DNA of 64,000 nucleotides from Axinella damicornis (GCA_963931865.1 OZ007508.1:6080737-6144736), one strand, 5' to 3'; counted from the first letter of the stretch, positions 32,028 to 43,116 are shown. Made by a program: numbers and translations. Notes: generated from the letters alone by a model not told the origin.

Positions 32028-32187
32028 GTGAGTGCTGCTGTACTGGTAGGCGTACATACCGTACATGCACATCATGGTCGAAGTTCTGTGAACAGGCAAG
32101 CGGTAGGATCACCTAGCTGTGTAAAGACTGATTGCTTTCCACCCTTACTCGCACTCCCTAATGGCCCTCACTCCTTCACAGTCCCAG

Positions 32188-32250
32188 AGAACAGACTGCA
32201 ACCACATCTTCCTTCACTTTGTCCCGCCCATTATCCTTGACCCTCACAAG
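32188..32250 (+). pseudogene. Carboxylase-like exon (21 codons)
   Basis: Reads RTDCNHIFLHFVPPIILDPHK, almost the family consensus. Flanked by TCCCAG and GTGAGC. Confidence 0.8.
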
Positions 32251-32454
32251 GTGAGCTGAGCACGTGACAGAGACCTGAACAAGCCAACCCTCAGAGCAAG
32301 TGCCGTTTTGTGTGGTGACGAGGGCTGGTATTGGCTGAAGTGTGTGTCCTGCACACGCAACTTGTGACGCAAGCTATAAGGGAACAAAGTTTTCGTGTAG
32401 GTACCCAGCTTGGAGAGTTAGAATTGGTATTACATAGTCCCGTCCCACAACCAG

Positions 32455-32544
32455 ATTGATGAGAAGATGCTCTCGCTGGTGTCGCAGTACATTGTCCGAC
32501 TTTGGAAGCTCCGGGTCACTGAGGCAGAGATCAAGACTAGCTGG
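32455..32544 (+). pseudogene. Carboxylase-like exon (30 codons)
   Basis: IDEKMLSLVSQYIVRLWKLR matches [20 protein letters not shown]. The only clear donor (TGG|GTGGGG) leaves phase 0, which does not match the next exon's required phase, so splice structure here is unresolved or damaged. Confidence 0.65.
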
Positions 32545-32752
32545 GTGGGGCCAGCGCGAGCAGCTGATGTACATAGCAGCTGACATGTGTTAGCTATGTC
32601 TATGTGTAGCAGATGTGAGACTGTGTTGGCCAGGCCATTGTGCTCCCACTCTTTGAACAGTAGTTACAGTTACACACATGCACACACACACTCCCCACCC
32701 CCCATACGCACTAACCCCCTCATCCACCCCTCCCACACTCACGCTCACACAG

Positions 32753-32880
32753 ACCGACTCCCACTGGTAAGAACATTCCGGTTCGTGTGTTCATCACAAT
32801 TAAGTCACTTCACAAGTGACAATGGAGTGTCCGTGCGTACCCACATGTACAGGGAGAGGGAAGACCTGTGCACTGGAGAG
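32753..32880 (+). pseudogene. Carboxylase-like exon with a 16-nt hairpin insertion
   Basis: PTPTGKNIPVRVFIT is followed by an extra 16 bases (32799-32814), after which SDNGVSVRTHMYRERED continues in another frame. The family has PTGKAIPIRLFLTNESGYYLD. Read straight, the frame reaches TGA within six codons after the insertion. Confidence 0.75.
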
Positions 32881-32980
32881 GTATAGGTCATGTGACACAT
32901 GCTCTACTGGGTCACACAATTACTGTTGATCTGTGACCAGAGGGTAGAAGATGTTATAGTCGCAGCACAGAAACCGGTTA

Positions 32981-33016
32981 CTAGCCTCGTTCCCAGGCCG
33001 TGTGAGAACGAGGCTA
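32981..33016. mobile_element. Hairpin MITE of the CTAGCCTCGTTCCC family, short form
   Basis: CTAGCCTCGTTCCCAGGCCG followed closely by TGAGAACGAGGCTA. Confidence 0.55.
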
Positions 33017-33097
33017 CCAGGTTACTTGATTCCTCCGTTTACCATAAGTGATTTCTCCTATGAATATTGTATTCTATGTACCCTCCCTCCACTACAG

Positions 33098-33259
33098 CTG
33101 CTGTTTGAGAGCTACGGCAGCCGGCTAGAGGCGGGTCCTCTCCACGGCCTGAGGGTGGGTACTCCCTACACTGGTAAGGACCACCTACAGCACAAACGCT
33201 ACATCGCCCAGTCCATGGGCACCACCTACGTGTACGACTTACTGGAGCTATTCAGACAG
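33098..33259 (+). pseudogene. Carboxylase-like exon (54 codons), start of carboxyltransferase part
   Basis: CTACAG acceptor, CAG|GTGTGT donor. GPLHGLRVGTPYTGKDHLQ and AQSMGTTYVYDLLELFRQ match GPLHGMLINTPYVTKDLLQ and AQSLGTTYIYDIPEMFRQ. Undamaged. Confidence 0.85.
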
Positions 33260-33382
33260 GTGTGTGTGTGTTGTGGTCATAAAACACCTGTAATAAATAT
33301 TAATATTTGCGAGCAAGAATAACGGTATGTCTACATTTAGAGAATGTAACGCTTGTTTGATGTGTTGGTTTTCCAACTTCAG

Positions 33383-33544
33383 TCGCTGATGAAACGGTGG
33401 GAGAAGTATGCCAGCGAGGTCAGCAAGATCAGAGGTCAGAAGGTCACTCTTCCTGTCTATGACAAGGTGTTGATGTCAATGGAGCTGGTGCTGGATGACC
33501 AGGGAGAGCTGAGGGAGGGGAACCACGTTCACGGGGAGAATGAG
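33383..33544 (+). pseudogene. Carboxylase-like exon (54 codons)
   Basis: CTTCAG acceptor, GAG|GTGAGG donor. Starts SLMKRWEKY and contains TELVLDDQGQL-like MELVLDDQGELREGN. Undamaged. Confidence 0.85.
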
Positions 33545-34041
33545 GTGAGGAGGGAGGGTGTTAGGGGAGGAGGGGGGATCAGATGTGAGATGAGGTTGAG
33601 GGAGGACGCTAGGGCTGGTGGGGAGAGATGGGTAGGGGGTGAGGGAGGGGATTGCAAGTTCCTCTAAGATGATTACATGTACATCATCTTTCTCTGATTT
33701 GAGCTTTGACGTAAGTGCTCATTACAACTGCATAGCTACATGTAACAGTGGACACTCATAATGCACATAGACAGGTACAAATGTATGTTCACACAAAGGT
33801 TAGTACAACAGACAAATGCAGTTGGATAGTGTATATTATTACCCCGCGAACTTGCATATACATAGTGAGTATGAGTGACGTCCTTATTGCATATAAGCTA
33901 GCTCAATTTGACTGCCCTGCTGCACGATTAGTTGCCTCGCTTCCCGCTTGGCAACAATAAATGATACACACACTCCCTCACACACATGCATACACATGGA
34001 CACGCACACCATCACACCCTCCCACCCTCACACCCTCCCAG

Positions 34042-34165
34042 GTGGGCATGGTGGCGTGGTGTCTCATGCTGCACACCCCACAGTACCCTGAGGGAAGGGA
34101 GGTGGCTCTCATTGCTAACGACATCACATGGACACGCACACCATCACACCCTCACACCCTCCCAG
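34042..34165 (+). repeat. 124-bp tandem duplication of a splice acceptor and exon start
   Basis: The intron end and first 85 or so bases of the next exon occur twice with a period of 124 bases. The acceptor CTCCCAG|GTGGGC is therefore present at 34041 and 34165. Use of the first acceptor gives [10 protein letters not shown] as normal but then runs into repeated intron sequence out of frame. Confidence 0.85.
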
Positions 34166-34297
34166 GTGGGCATGGTGGCGTGGTGTCTCATGCTGCACAC
34201 CCCACAGTACCCTGAGGGAAGGGAGGTGGCTCTCATTGCTAACGACATCACCTACCAGATTGGATCATTCGGACCCCAAGAGGACCAACTGTTCCAG
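34166..34297 (+). pseudogene. Carboxylase-like exon (44 codons), second acceptor
   Basis: [20 protein letters not shown]...[14 protein letters not shown], matching IGMVAWKM...SPEYPEGRD and [25 protein letters not shown] donor. Confidence 0.85.
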
Positions 34298-34484
34298 GTG
34301 GGCAGGGCCTTGACATCACATGACATACCACACCAGTCTATGACAGTACAGTGCTGTATGTGTATGCATGGGTGGGTGCATACATGTACCAACCACAAGA
34401 CAGGACATTGTTAGTGGGTGGGGCTGTAATGCTCACAAGCGCATCTACCCTCACTGCCCCCATCCCCACCACCTGCCACTGCAG

Positions 34485-34664
34485 CAAGCCTCTACCCTGA
34501 GCCGTGACCTCCGTCTGCCCCGGATCTACATCTCTGCCAACAGTGGAGCTCGCATTGGTCTGGCGGAGGAGCTGAAACACCTGTACAAGGTGGCGTGGGA
34601 GGACGAGGAGGCACCGGACAGGGGCTTCCGATACCTCGACCTCTCACCGGCTGACTACATCAAG
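34485..34664 (+). pseudogene. Carboxylase-like exon (60 codons)
   Basis: [20 protein letters not shown] is the acetyl-CoA-binding segment of the carboxyltransferase, followed by [20 protein letters not shown] acceptor, AAG|GTACAG donor. Undamaged. Confidence 0.85.
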
Positions 34665-34690
34665 GTACAGGCTCACTGCTACGCGATATC

Positions 34691-34870
34691 AGCTGGTGTG
34701 ATAGCTACTGTCTCAGCACTGGTACCCACACTCAGCTGGTGTGATAGCTACTGTCTCAGCACTGGTACAATGTACCCACACTCAGCTGGTGTGATAGCTA
34801 CTGTCTCAGCACTGGTACCCACACTCAGCTGGTGTGATAGCTACTGTCTCAGCACTGGTACCCACACTGT
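34691..34870 (+). repeat. Intronic minisatellite, four ~43-bp units
   Basis: Units of CTGGTGTGATAGCTACTGTC plus CAGCACTGGTACCCACACTCAG. The second has a 6-base insertion. Confidence 0.85.
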
Positions 34871-34973
34871 AATGTGTATCTGAGTATGTTCACTGAGAGC
34901 TGTAGTAAAATTTAATAATGAATGATGAATTCTGCATTGTGTGGAGGCCTCAGCCAACCTCATCACAGAGCAC

Positions 34974-35376
34974 CTCTAAGCATAAACCACCCATTCACCG
35001 CAAACATTGAATTTACGTTACATGGGTTCAAAGTTCAATGGCTCCTAAGCGAATATTGATCGCTTGCGCTACTTCAAACGCGCGTAACAACTGAACGCGT
35101 AGGACTTCCCATTCGTAACTCAAGATTATTGAATGCATACTTGCTCGCTATTGTTCGAAGTCCTACGCGTTTGGAATTTATGCGCTTTATAAGTACCGCG
35201 TATGATCGAAATGACCTTGCGTATCGAGAACGTTCAAGCGCCCATAACTTTGCTCACGTAAGTCCGATTGAAAAAATAAAACTACCGTTGTGATCAGCAA
35301 TAAACGTGCTCTCTGATGGTATAATAATCTCAGTTTTGACAAAATGCGGTGAATGGGTAGTTTATGCTTATAGAGG
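34974..35376. mobile_element. 400-bp MITE with ~35-bp inverted ends
   Basis: CTCTAAGCATAAACCACCCA at the left and TGGGTAGTTTATGCTTATAG at the right. The inside has an inner inverted repeat AACGCGTAGGACTTC against its complement. No coding sequence. Lies in the carboxylase-locus intron. Confidence 0.65.
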
Positions 35377-35514
35377 GTCACAAATGTTCACTGCTGTTGT
35401 GACGTCCACCAAGTCACTTGATTGGTAGCTACTGGTGACTCAGAACTGGTGCACACGTTTAGCTGTGAGAAGGTTGTGCTGTTGATGATCACATGGACTC
35501 ACATGACTCCTCAG

Positions 35515-35593
35515 GTGAGCACTGGGGGGTGTGTCCGCACTGAACTGATAGAGCAGAATGGAGAGGCAAGATACAAGATCACAGACATCATTG
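35515..35593 (+). pseudogene. Carboxylase-like exon (26 codons + 1 nt)
   Basis: CTCAG acceptor and ATTG|GTTAGT donor. IEQNGEARYKITDIIG matches the EDEGESRYKITDIIG segment. Confidence 0.8.
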
Positions 35594-35781
35594 GTTAGTG
35601 ACTTGTTGAACATAACTGCTAGCTGTTCATTGATCTTCCTCCCTTTTCCGCCTCCCCGCCACCTCCCCCACCTCCTCCCTCCCCCCTCCCCCACCTCCTC
35701 CCTCCCTCTCCCACTCTTCTCTCCCCACCCCCACCTCCTTCCCTTCTGCCACACCCCCTCCTTCTCTGCATCCTTTCCCAG

Positions 35782-35816
35782 GCAAGTAAGATGGTATAGG
35801 TGTGGAGAACCTATAG
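35782..35816 (+). pseudogene. Last carboxylase remnant with two stop codons
   Basis: After a CCCAG acceptor the frame required by the previous exon reads GK, TAA, DGIGVENL, TAG, against the family's GKEDGLGVENLRGSG. The stops are at 35787 and 35814. Similarity then ends in a direct repeat of AGATATGTGAGAATTT.GGAGCTTC. Confidence 0.75.
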
Positions 35817-35877
35817 ATATGTGAGAATTTTGGAGCTTCTTCAGATATGTGAGAATTTCGGAGCTTCACATAAGATG

Positions 35878-37021
35878 AGATTCAACACCCAATGCATGTT
35901 TCTGCAAGGGCAATGCTAACCTGTCCCAAGATAGTCGATTCCTATTCTGTGGGAAAAGTATTGCTTATCAAGGTCTGTTACTCATCTTGGCCACATACTG
36001 ACTTCTAAGCTACAAGATGATCAAGATATAGAGAGATGTCTTCTTGATTTTGTTAAACGTGCTAACAGCACACTTTACCGGTTTAAGTTTTGTCGATAAG
36101 GTCAAAAATTTTCGTCGTATTTGGTCCTTACCTTTTAATTGTCACACTGATCTTCTTCACATTATCTCTAATTGTACATTCAATGTTTGTTACAGTCGTT
36201 GCTGTAAGTTGATCAGTCAAGCCAGCAGACCATGTGGCAATCACCTGGTGCGTTCTGTATTCTCCACTGTTTCATGTCATAATTTCATTTAAGTGGTCAT
36301 TCTTTTGTGCGTAGTTATAGTTTGTCACTAGCAAATTTAATTATGGAGATTAAAGATCCCTCTTTGTTTGTCAATGGATTTGTACTAGCCTCGTTCCCAG
36401 TCCCACGCCCAGCTTTTCGTCGCTTACAGTACGGCAAGCGACAAAAAGCTGGGCGTGGGACTGGGTACGAGGCTAGATTTGTGCAACATGCATGAGTTAA
36501 ATCAGTTAGCTAACTTAACTTTATTTCAACTACGTAATATAGTATCTATGTGTTGAAACAGCTATAGCTCAAGAGATGGGAGAGTATATATTTGATTGAA
36601 GGTGGGGACAGTAGACAAGTTGGTCGCATTACAAGTCACATGAGTGGTATTGATTTTTGTTTCATGGTGTTGCCGACTCATGCCTTGGTACATGTACATG
36701 TAGGCATAGGCTATATATGTTCCATGCATGTTTACATGGTTTGGCTTAGCATATGTTGCGGATATACCAAAGTAGCTGAGCACAGTTCCTGTTGTAGTGC
36801 GGGATCATGAATTGAGCTAGGTCTCAGTCAGATGTTTGAGAGGTTGATCCTGGAGCTGCACAAGTTTGGGCTTTAGCACACGAAGTCAAACTCAAGATTG
36901 TGATTCACAAGTGGATCTTGTTCCAATTGTGTTAGTTAAAAATGTCAACTCAGTAAAGCACACAAAGTCAATCAGGACATCGATCGCACAAAATGATCAT
37001 TGACTTGGGACAATTGACAAG
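35878..37021. other. No supported gene
   Basis: An AT-rich frame at about 36044-36292 ends with residues resembling the tail of a retrotransposon reverse transcriptase product, but the match is too weak to call. The hairpin MITE at 36385-36476 is inside. Confidence 0.35.
36385..36476. mobile_element. 92-bp hairpin MITE, best example of the CTAGCCTCGTTCCC family
   Basis: CTAGCCTCGTTCCCAGTCCC at the left, GGGACTGGGTACGAGGCTAG at the right, and paired inner arms CCCAGCTTTTCGTCGCTT against AAGCGACAAAAAGCTGGG. A nearly perfect stem of about 40 pairs. Confidence 0.7.
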
Positions 37022-40000
37022 TTAACAAAACTCAACACAGTTTGACAGTGCTGGATCGTGTTCAGAAAATGAAGATGGCTTGCATTTGTGTGATAGCTTG
37101 AGGTTCCCCAGTGTTGTACTGTACTTCAGACTCTCGATGAGGCATACGACACCTTCAGCACCGACACTTTCATCAATAAGCTCCAGTGTCTTCAGACACT
37201 GATTCGTCTTAAGCGTGGTAGAAAACGCAAATGCACCTTCTCTTAGAATATTGCAACCATTCATGTGCAGTTCAGTTAAGCTCTCATTTGTAGTTAACAT
37301 CCCAGCAAAAGCAACAGCACCAACTGATCCCACTGTGTTATCGCTGAGGTCTATTACCATCAAAGTGGAGTTTTTTGCCAGTGACTCTGCCAGGCAGACA
37401 GCACCTTCTCCCTCAATACTGCAACGTCCCACGTACAAGTTGGTTAAGCTCTTGTTTGTAGCTAACATGCCAGCAAAAGCAATTTCACCTGCTGATCCTA
37501 TTGGATTCCCACTGAGGACTATAATCTTCAAAGAGAAGTTATTTGCAAGTACCTCCGCCAAGCAGACAGCACCTTCGCTCTTGATACTACAGCGGCTCAT
37601 GTAGAGGTTGGCTAAGCTCTTGTTTGTAGCTAACATGGCAGCGAAAGCAACTGCACCTTCTGAACCTATTGTATTATCAGACAGCCGGAGGATCTGTAGT
37701 TGGGTAGTGGTGTTTTCTTCTAGTGCCTTTGCTAGGTAAATAGAATCACTACTCTGAATATTGCAAGATCTGATGTCCAACACCTTCAACCTGGTGTTCA
37801 CTCCCAGCACTGATGCAAGGCTGAGTACATTCCCTTGACTGAAGTTTGAGCGACTCATATGCAGTTTCTCAAGAGAGGTACTGTGAGAAAGGCCATCAAC
37901 AATTAGCTGAATACTATCAGGAGATAACGTATTACTTGTAATATCAAGCTCTTCTAAGCAGTTTGAGCTAGTCAGCAAATCACTCAAGGCCTTGCAGTCC
38001 TCAAAACCAATCATCAGATTACTATCACACAAACGAAGATGTGTCAGATTGTGAAACACTAACATTTGTGGTATGTTAACTACTAACAGATGGAGTGCAG
38101 CTGGATCTGATTCAGAAAATATCAGATGCTTGATCTGTCCTTTTGATGGCAACAGAAACCGTTCCTGCTGTAGTTTTAATGCCTTCAGAAGCATCTCAAA
38201 TGATTCCAGCTTACAGTGCCTCAACTCAAGCTTCCAGCCGCAACTGCTGTGGATAATGCAATACCCAAGAACATACCAGTCAAATGGTAGCTGTGCGCTA
38301 GAATCAACATGATAAAAGCACACATGGTCAAAACCTAGGATGGTGGTTATTGCTGAAGGTGATTGAGACTCAAAAAGCCAGTGAAGAATTTGAAGTTTTA
38401 CAACTTTTCTTTCCCCCAATTCCAGCAAATTGGCTAATGATGGGAGGCACTCACTTGCAAACTGTCCGACTACATCCCACGAGTCTTGTCCCAACTCACT
38501 GAGGCTGAAGCCTGCTAGAAATCTCATTACCACTTCCAAATTCTTGTTTGCAATATGCTCTTTCATGAACGCTACTTGCTCATCCCTGCTGAGCAGGGTA
38601 ATGTAGTAAGCTGCTAAATATTCTTGAATTGTTAAGTGAAGAAAATTGTAAGAAACAAAAGCCCCACTGTCCACATACAGCTCTGGACTGGTCTGCATCA
38701 ATCCCAGGTGGTCAAAGTCACTGGGAACGTCTTGGAAGATAAGCTGAGTCTCAGCACTCATGATTCCGGTGTATGCTAGTTTACAAATACCACGAAACTG
38801 GTTGTACACAGGTTGAGTGAGATCTTTGAAACTGCGGATGCTTGTGCATGTGTCCCTGTACTCCTCTCTATCATTTAGATAGCGTAACAGTAGGCTTCTG
38901 ATCAGCGAGGAGTAAAGCTGGGTCATGGTTTTGGGAACAACTGTGCCACTTGAGCTACAACTCTTGAAAACCTCAACAACTATTGCACTATTCAACGGCA
39001 CGTACATGAGAGCATGGATGTGGGGATAGAGTGAGAGGTACTTAGTGAAATCTGATAGCAATCGCTCATCTGAGAAAGCACATCCAATGTATTGATCTAT
39101 CTCCTTCTTGCGAAAACCTACAACTTCAATTCTGCGAGAATGATCACCGCTACAGAGTTGACGAAGCTCTGCACTAGCACTGGGTCTTGTTGTCATAATT
39201 ACAGTGGCCTTGGGGAGTTCTTGCCCACTAAATAGCCTAACAAAAACTGTATCCATTGTTTGTTTTGAGGCAGGAGCCTCATCAAATCCCTCAAGAATTA
39301 GTAAAAGACCTTGACCACAACTTAAGACAATATCCCTCACAATTTCTGACTGCATCTCAGGGAGGGGATAGTAAAAGAGGTCAGAAATACTCTTGGCTTC
39401 TTGAACCCTCTTGTCTCGAAACTTGAAGAGGACCACTAGGGAATACTCATTGAAAAGCTGGTGCTGGCCCCACTTCTGACACACCTCCCATGCAAACGTA
39501 GACTTACCAATGCCAGGAGCACCTTCAATCAGGAGTTGAGTTACTGGGCATCCTTTACTTTCTTGCACATTGTTTGGTTTCAGAATATCCTTCATTTCAA
39601 TAGGAGGCTTCCAATCCAAGACATCGTCAACTGAACCACGAATTGTTTTGTGTCTGAATTTCATTAAATCCTTCCTGTTAGTATACACATTACTGATCAC
39701 TGCTAGGTTGATGTATTTCTGTGCATCCAAATAAGGCCACTTGGTGGAGGGTGCCTTGTGTAGTGTGTAGCACTCCTTAAGAAAGAGTGCATACTTTCCA
39801 AGTGGTGTACCAGGATGGGAAGTAGGGTGGGATGAAGTCTGGTATGAAGATTGTCCAATAAGTTGTTGGGGAGGTGGATACACATGGTTAGGCTCACCAG
39901 GAGGTTGATAAGGGAAATGTTGGGGTGAGTGGTGGAGAGGTTGATAGATAGTTATAGGCATGTAGGGAGAATGAATGGGAGGTGAGTGGGTTGAGTAGGG

Positions 40001-41644
40001 AGATGCTTGACAATAGGTGATATGTTCAGAGCTAAGTGGGCCCACTGAGTGCAGAAAGGGAGGTGGGAGGGGTGAAGGATAGTGGGAAGGTTGGTAAGGG
40101 AATTGGTGCCAAACCTGGTGGGGAGGGTAACCGGGAGGATGAGTACGCGGGCCGTACAGAGGTTGGCGGCAAGATTGTTGGAGATGTTGACGATGATCAT
40201 ATTGCTGGGGAGCATGTGTAGTCAGTGTTGGTAACTCACCATCTACTGATACCCTCTCCATACCTGAGAAACGGTCTTCTTTACAGACACGTTTTGTTGC
40301 TGGGAGACATTGTTCCACACTTGATTCTGGTGGCCCACCTTCATCAAGAACGCCTGGACTTGTGCTTCCTGTTGTTGGGGAGGAAAGAAGCAACACTCTG
40401 AGTGTTGGGGTGTGGTTTTAATAATCAACCAAAGGGCTCACTTGTGTATATACGTATGACTGTATGACAGTCTATGCAAGGTGGTGCATGGCATTTGTAG
40501 CTCAATTATCCATTACAATTGTACATAGTAGTGTGAAAGCAGCATTTACAAGGACTTGTGTCTCCGCTAACAGTGAGATTCTAAGAACTGATATCACTGC
40601 AAAAGCAAAGGGGTTGTTTTAACCCAGATGTAGGGGTACATCAGTTTCAGCTTGAATACCAAACAATAAGCTTGGCCACTAGCTATAGGTCTGCTCTCCA
40701 ATTCCAGACGTGCAGACGGGTAAACAATTAGGCTAAACTACATCTGTACAATTAAGGGACTGAAGAATGTTGGAAGGGAAACTGCACTTACACGTATCTT
40801 TCTATGGTTTGTGCATTTATATGGATCACAAGTGCAGCTGCACTACTTGCATCCTGATAATACTTCGCTACTTACTTAATTGTTTTACTGCAATTCGAGA
40901 GGTCAAGCAAGTTGCTCTGCTCATGTGCACATGGTAGTGAAGCTGCAACTAGGATAACCCCACCTGGGTTAAAGCAACCCTATCCATAGCAGAGTCAGCT
41001 GCATGGCTGCTGCTGTGTCCCCTTACTGTACAATTAGCCTATTAGTAGAGCTTCAACAGATCTCCTAACTGTCTGGATATCTCTCTGCTGAACTCAGTAA
41101 CTTGCTAATGCTAACAGGCCACCCCCAAGCAGGTAACCACTAGACAATGAGGATAGTAGTAATGTGCTCTTCAACTAGTATAGTATATACAACGATTTTG
41201 TTTATTCCAGTTTATTGTTATTATTCGCAACTGATAATAAACAACTGCAAAAAAGATGATAGTTTTGCTTTTACAATGATGAACCCGAATGCTTGTACTC
41301 CAGTCATATAATGCAATTAAGACATTTTTTGGTTAAGTCAATCACTTACTGTTCATGCTTTCCACCAGAAACCGCATTGAAGGGTCTTTGTTCAAAGCCG
41401 ACAAAAACATTTGAAAGGTATTTGGATCAGTTTGAATGTTTACTTCAACAGCACTCAGCAAGATATTGTTTTTGTCCAATCTCGGGACACCAGATACACT
41501 CATGCGTTCCCTCACTGAGGAATTGATGATGCCTTCTGAGAACAGTCGAGCAGCCAGAGGGAGGGGGTCTTGGATGGCCCATAATAGCCTATCGTAGTGG
41601 ACTCGGAATATGTGAGTTGCTTGAGTTTGCGAGCTGGTTGCCAT
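37022..41644 (-). CDS. NLR-type receptor: CARD-like + Pro-rich linker + NACHT + LRR
   Basis: Two minus-strand exons. Exon 1 (41350-41644, ATG at 41644 in a good ACCATGG context) codes 98 residues of a helical CARD-like domain (HYDRLLWAIQDPLPLAARLF...ILLSAVEV...FLSALNK). Its donor ACA|GTAAGT leaves one base, which joins acceptor CTCAGAG|TG at 40395 in phase. Exon 2 (37022-40395) gives residues 99-1222: a Pro/His/Tyr-rich linker to about 298, then KYALFLKECYTLHK, NACHT with P-loop GAPGIGKST at 390-398, Walker B LLLILEGFDE at 462-471 and TTRP at 500-503, a winged-helix FLHLTIQEYLAAYYI at 685-699, and about ten LRR units from 881 to about 1190 (SLANLYMSRCSIKSEGAV type). Such proteins are cytosolic sensors of microbes or damage that oligomerise on binding ATP. 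The CARD-like assignment is by pattern; NACHT and LRR are clear. No disablement seen. Confidence 0.8.
41350..41644 (-). CDS. NLR exon 1, CARD-like/death-fold domain
   Basis: 98 codons plus one base. Alternating amphipathic helices with the patterns LLWAIQDP, LAARLFSEGII, NNILLSAVEVNI and FQMFLSALNKDP fit the N-terminal death-fold exon seen in sponge and cnidarian NLRs. Phase and donor fit the long exon exactly. The overlapping 71-codon antisense-frame start at 41727 is a shadow. Confidence 0.65.
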
Positions 41645-41749
41645 GGTTCACAGAGGGATGACAGTGCGTCTTCAACCTGGAAGTCAGATGAATTAAGCTT
41701 TATGCAATTGCATCTGTCAATACTCAAGGAGCATTTGTCACTTTACGAT

Positions 41750-41768
41750 GTCTACTATATATACTCCT
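41750..41768 (-). promoter_or_regulatory. TATA-like element upstream of the NLR gene
   Basis: AGTATATATAGTAG on the minus strand, about 110 bases before the ATG at 41644. Spacing is reasonable for a TATA box with a short 5' UTR. Sequence pattern only. Confidence 0.25.
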
Positions 41769-43077
41769 GTGGAAGTCATAAGGGATACAATGGCACGCCT
41801 TGCAGTGTTGATCTAGACATTGGTTCTGCAGTTTCCACGGAAACACCGTTGGAGGATTTACGCTATGTGTAATTCACAGAAAGTCTTTATGCAGTTACAA
41901 GGGTTCTCCTTACAACCCTTTGAACATCATGCAGCACTGTCCTTTCTGATGGAGTATAATGTATACCGCTACGTTATTGGCACCGTTACATTATTATAAT
42001 ATTATGCATTTGAAAGAGCGGCTGATATCAACACTCCAATCCTCCTCTTCCAAACATGATGAAAGTTTGCCTGCATGTGCATGGTGACCTTGCATATGGC
42101 TGCAAGCATACCAATATTAGGGAGTTGGGAAGCTGGCGGCAAAATTTGCATGCACCCTAGATGCTCTAAGATCACTTTTGAGGCTATTGCAAGTTAAAGC
42201 TCAAAACAATGGACATGCAGCATGCTGACTAACACACATTGTGAGCTTAAGTTCTTGCCTTAACAACTGCAACTGTTCGACAACAGCAAAACAGAGGGAC
42301 TGCACAAGTTACACTTCCCATTCCATCTAACATCCCAGACCCTCCCTTCATGGTCAGGTGTGGTTGGCTACATTATCTATGGTGCACGTATCATATCTTG
42401 CTATATACCCAGTCGATCTGTTTGCATGCTTCGATGACAACCATGACAACATTCACACCCAGACTGCTGTCTCACTCTGTGATTATGTGTCTCTCTACTG
42501 CCCTTGCAGCTTGATGGATGTCCCCATGATGCAAAGAGTGTTTTGACCCAACCAGGTGTGTTTTGACCCAAACTTGTTTTGACAACAGAATTATTGTTGC
42601 CCAAACTTGGTTATAGTTTCAGTTTGTGTACAGTAAGGTTCTGAAAGCAACTTGAATGTCCTCTTACAATCAGTGTCTAGTGTGTAAAGCATTCTTTTGA
42701 TTATAATCTAGTCTCAAGGGTCTGGGCCCACAATCAGAAGTAGGGAGTTTATACAATGCATGGGCCACCTGATTGAACAGGAGTAGCTACTTAAGGCTTC
42801 CTATAAAACCTTCATTAATTTGGTGTGTCTTGTTTGCAAGACATTCAAGTGGCTGCTTCTGTAGCCCTGAATTGTGCTTGACTTGACCAAGCTGGGGTTG
42901 AATACACTGTGACAATCATTGGTGTGCAACTAAAAATTGTTCAGAAATTTTGTCGTATTGAAAACAACCCCGATGTTTCACAGTGTGTTGTACGTGTAGT
43001 TAGCTATAACAGTGAGATGCTCACCATGCAGCAAAATTTCATGAAGAAGGGCAAGGCTAAGGAGTAGATAAGTTTGT
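41769..43077. other. No supported gene
   Basis: A local repeat of TGTTTTGACCCAA (twice near 42540-42570) is all I see. Short frames have no recognisable motif. Confidence 0.45.
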
Positions 43078-43085
43078 GTGTGTGT

Positions 43086-43116
<31 letters not shown>

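Larger units (their letters stand above)
24193..35816 (+). pseudogene. Acetyl-CoA carboxylase-like locus, broken and incomplete
   Basis: At least 15 exon-like blocks match animal acetyl-CoA carboxylase (the biotin enzyme making malonyl-CoA) in correct order, from the end of the central region into the carboxyltransferase domain: 24193-24309, 24584-24781, 28405-28523, 29073-29232, 29447-29557, 31659-31736, 31936-32027, 32188-32250, 32455-32544, 32753-32880, 33098-33259, 33383-33544, 34166-34297, 34485-34664, 35515-35593 and a remnant at 35782-35813. Diagnostic stretches include [20 protein letters not shown]-like [31 protein letters not shown] and ARYKITDIIG. Biotin carboxylase, biotin carrier and the C-terminal half are not in the window. 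Defects: 1-nt deletion in the 31936 exon, 16-nt insertion at 32799, TAA and TAG in the last block, a missing segment between 29557 and 31659, and duplicated splice sites. Probably an unprocessed pseudogene; a mis-assembled allele is the alternative. Confidence 0.8.

Noticed and set aside
36044..36292. Possible LINE reverse-transcriptase C-terminus (82 codons, plus strand)
   Set aside because: General flavour only; no catalytic motif, no poly-A tail or target duplication recognised.
37215..37604. 129-codon plus-strand frame inside the NLR LRR region
   Set aside because: Antisense shadow of the leucine-rich repeats, repeated with the same periodicity.
40394..40396. GTG as start codon of the NLR frame
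   Set aside because: Eukaryotic gene; the splice acceptor two bases downstream and the in-phase upstream exon explain the open 5' end better.
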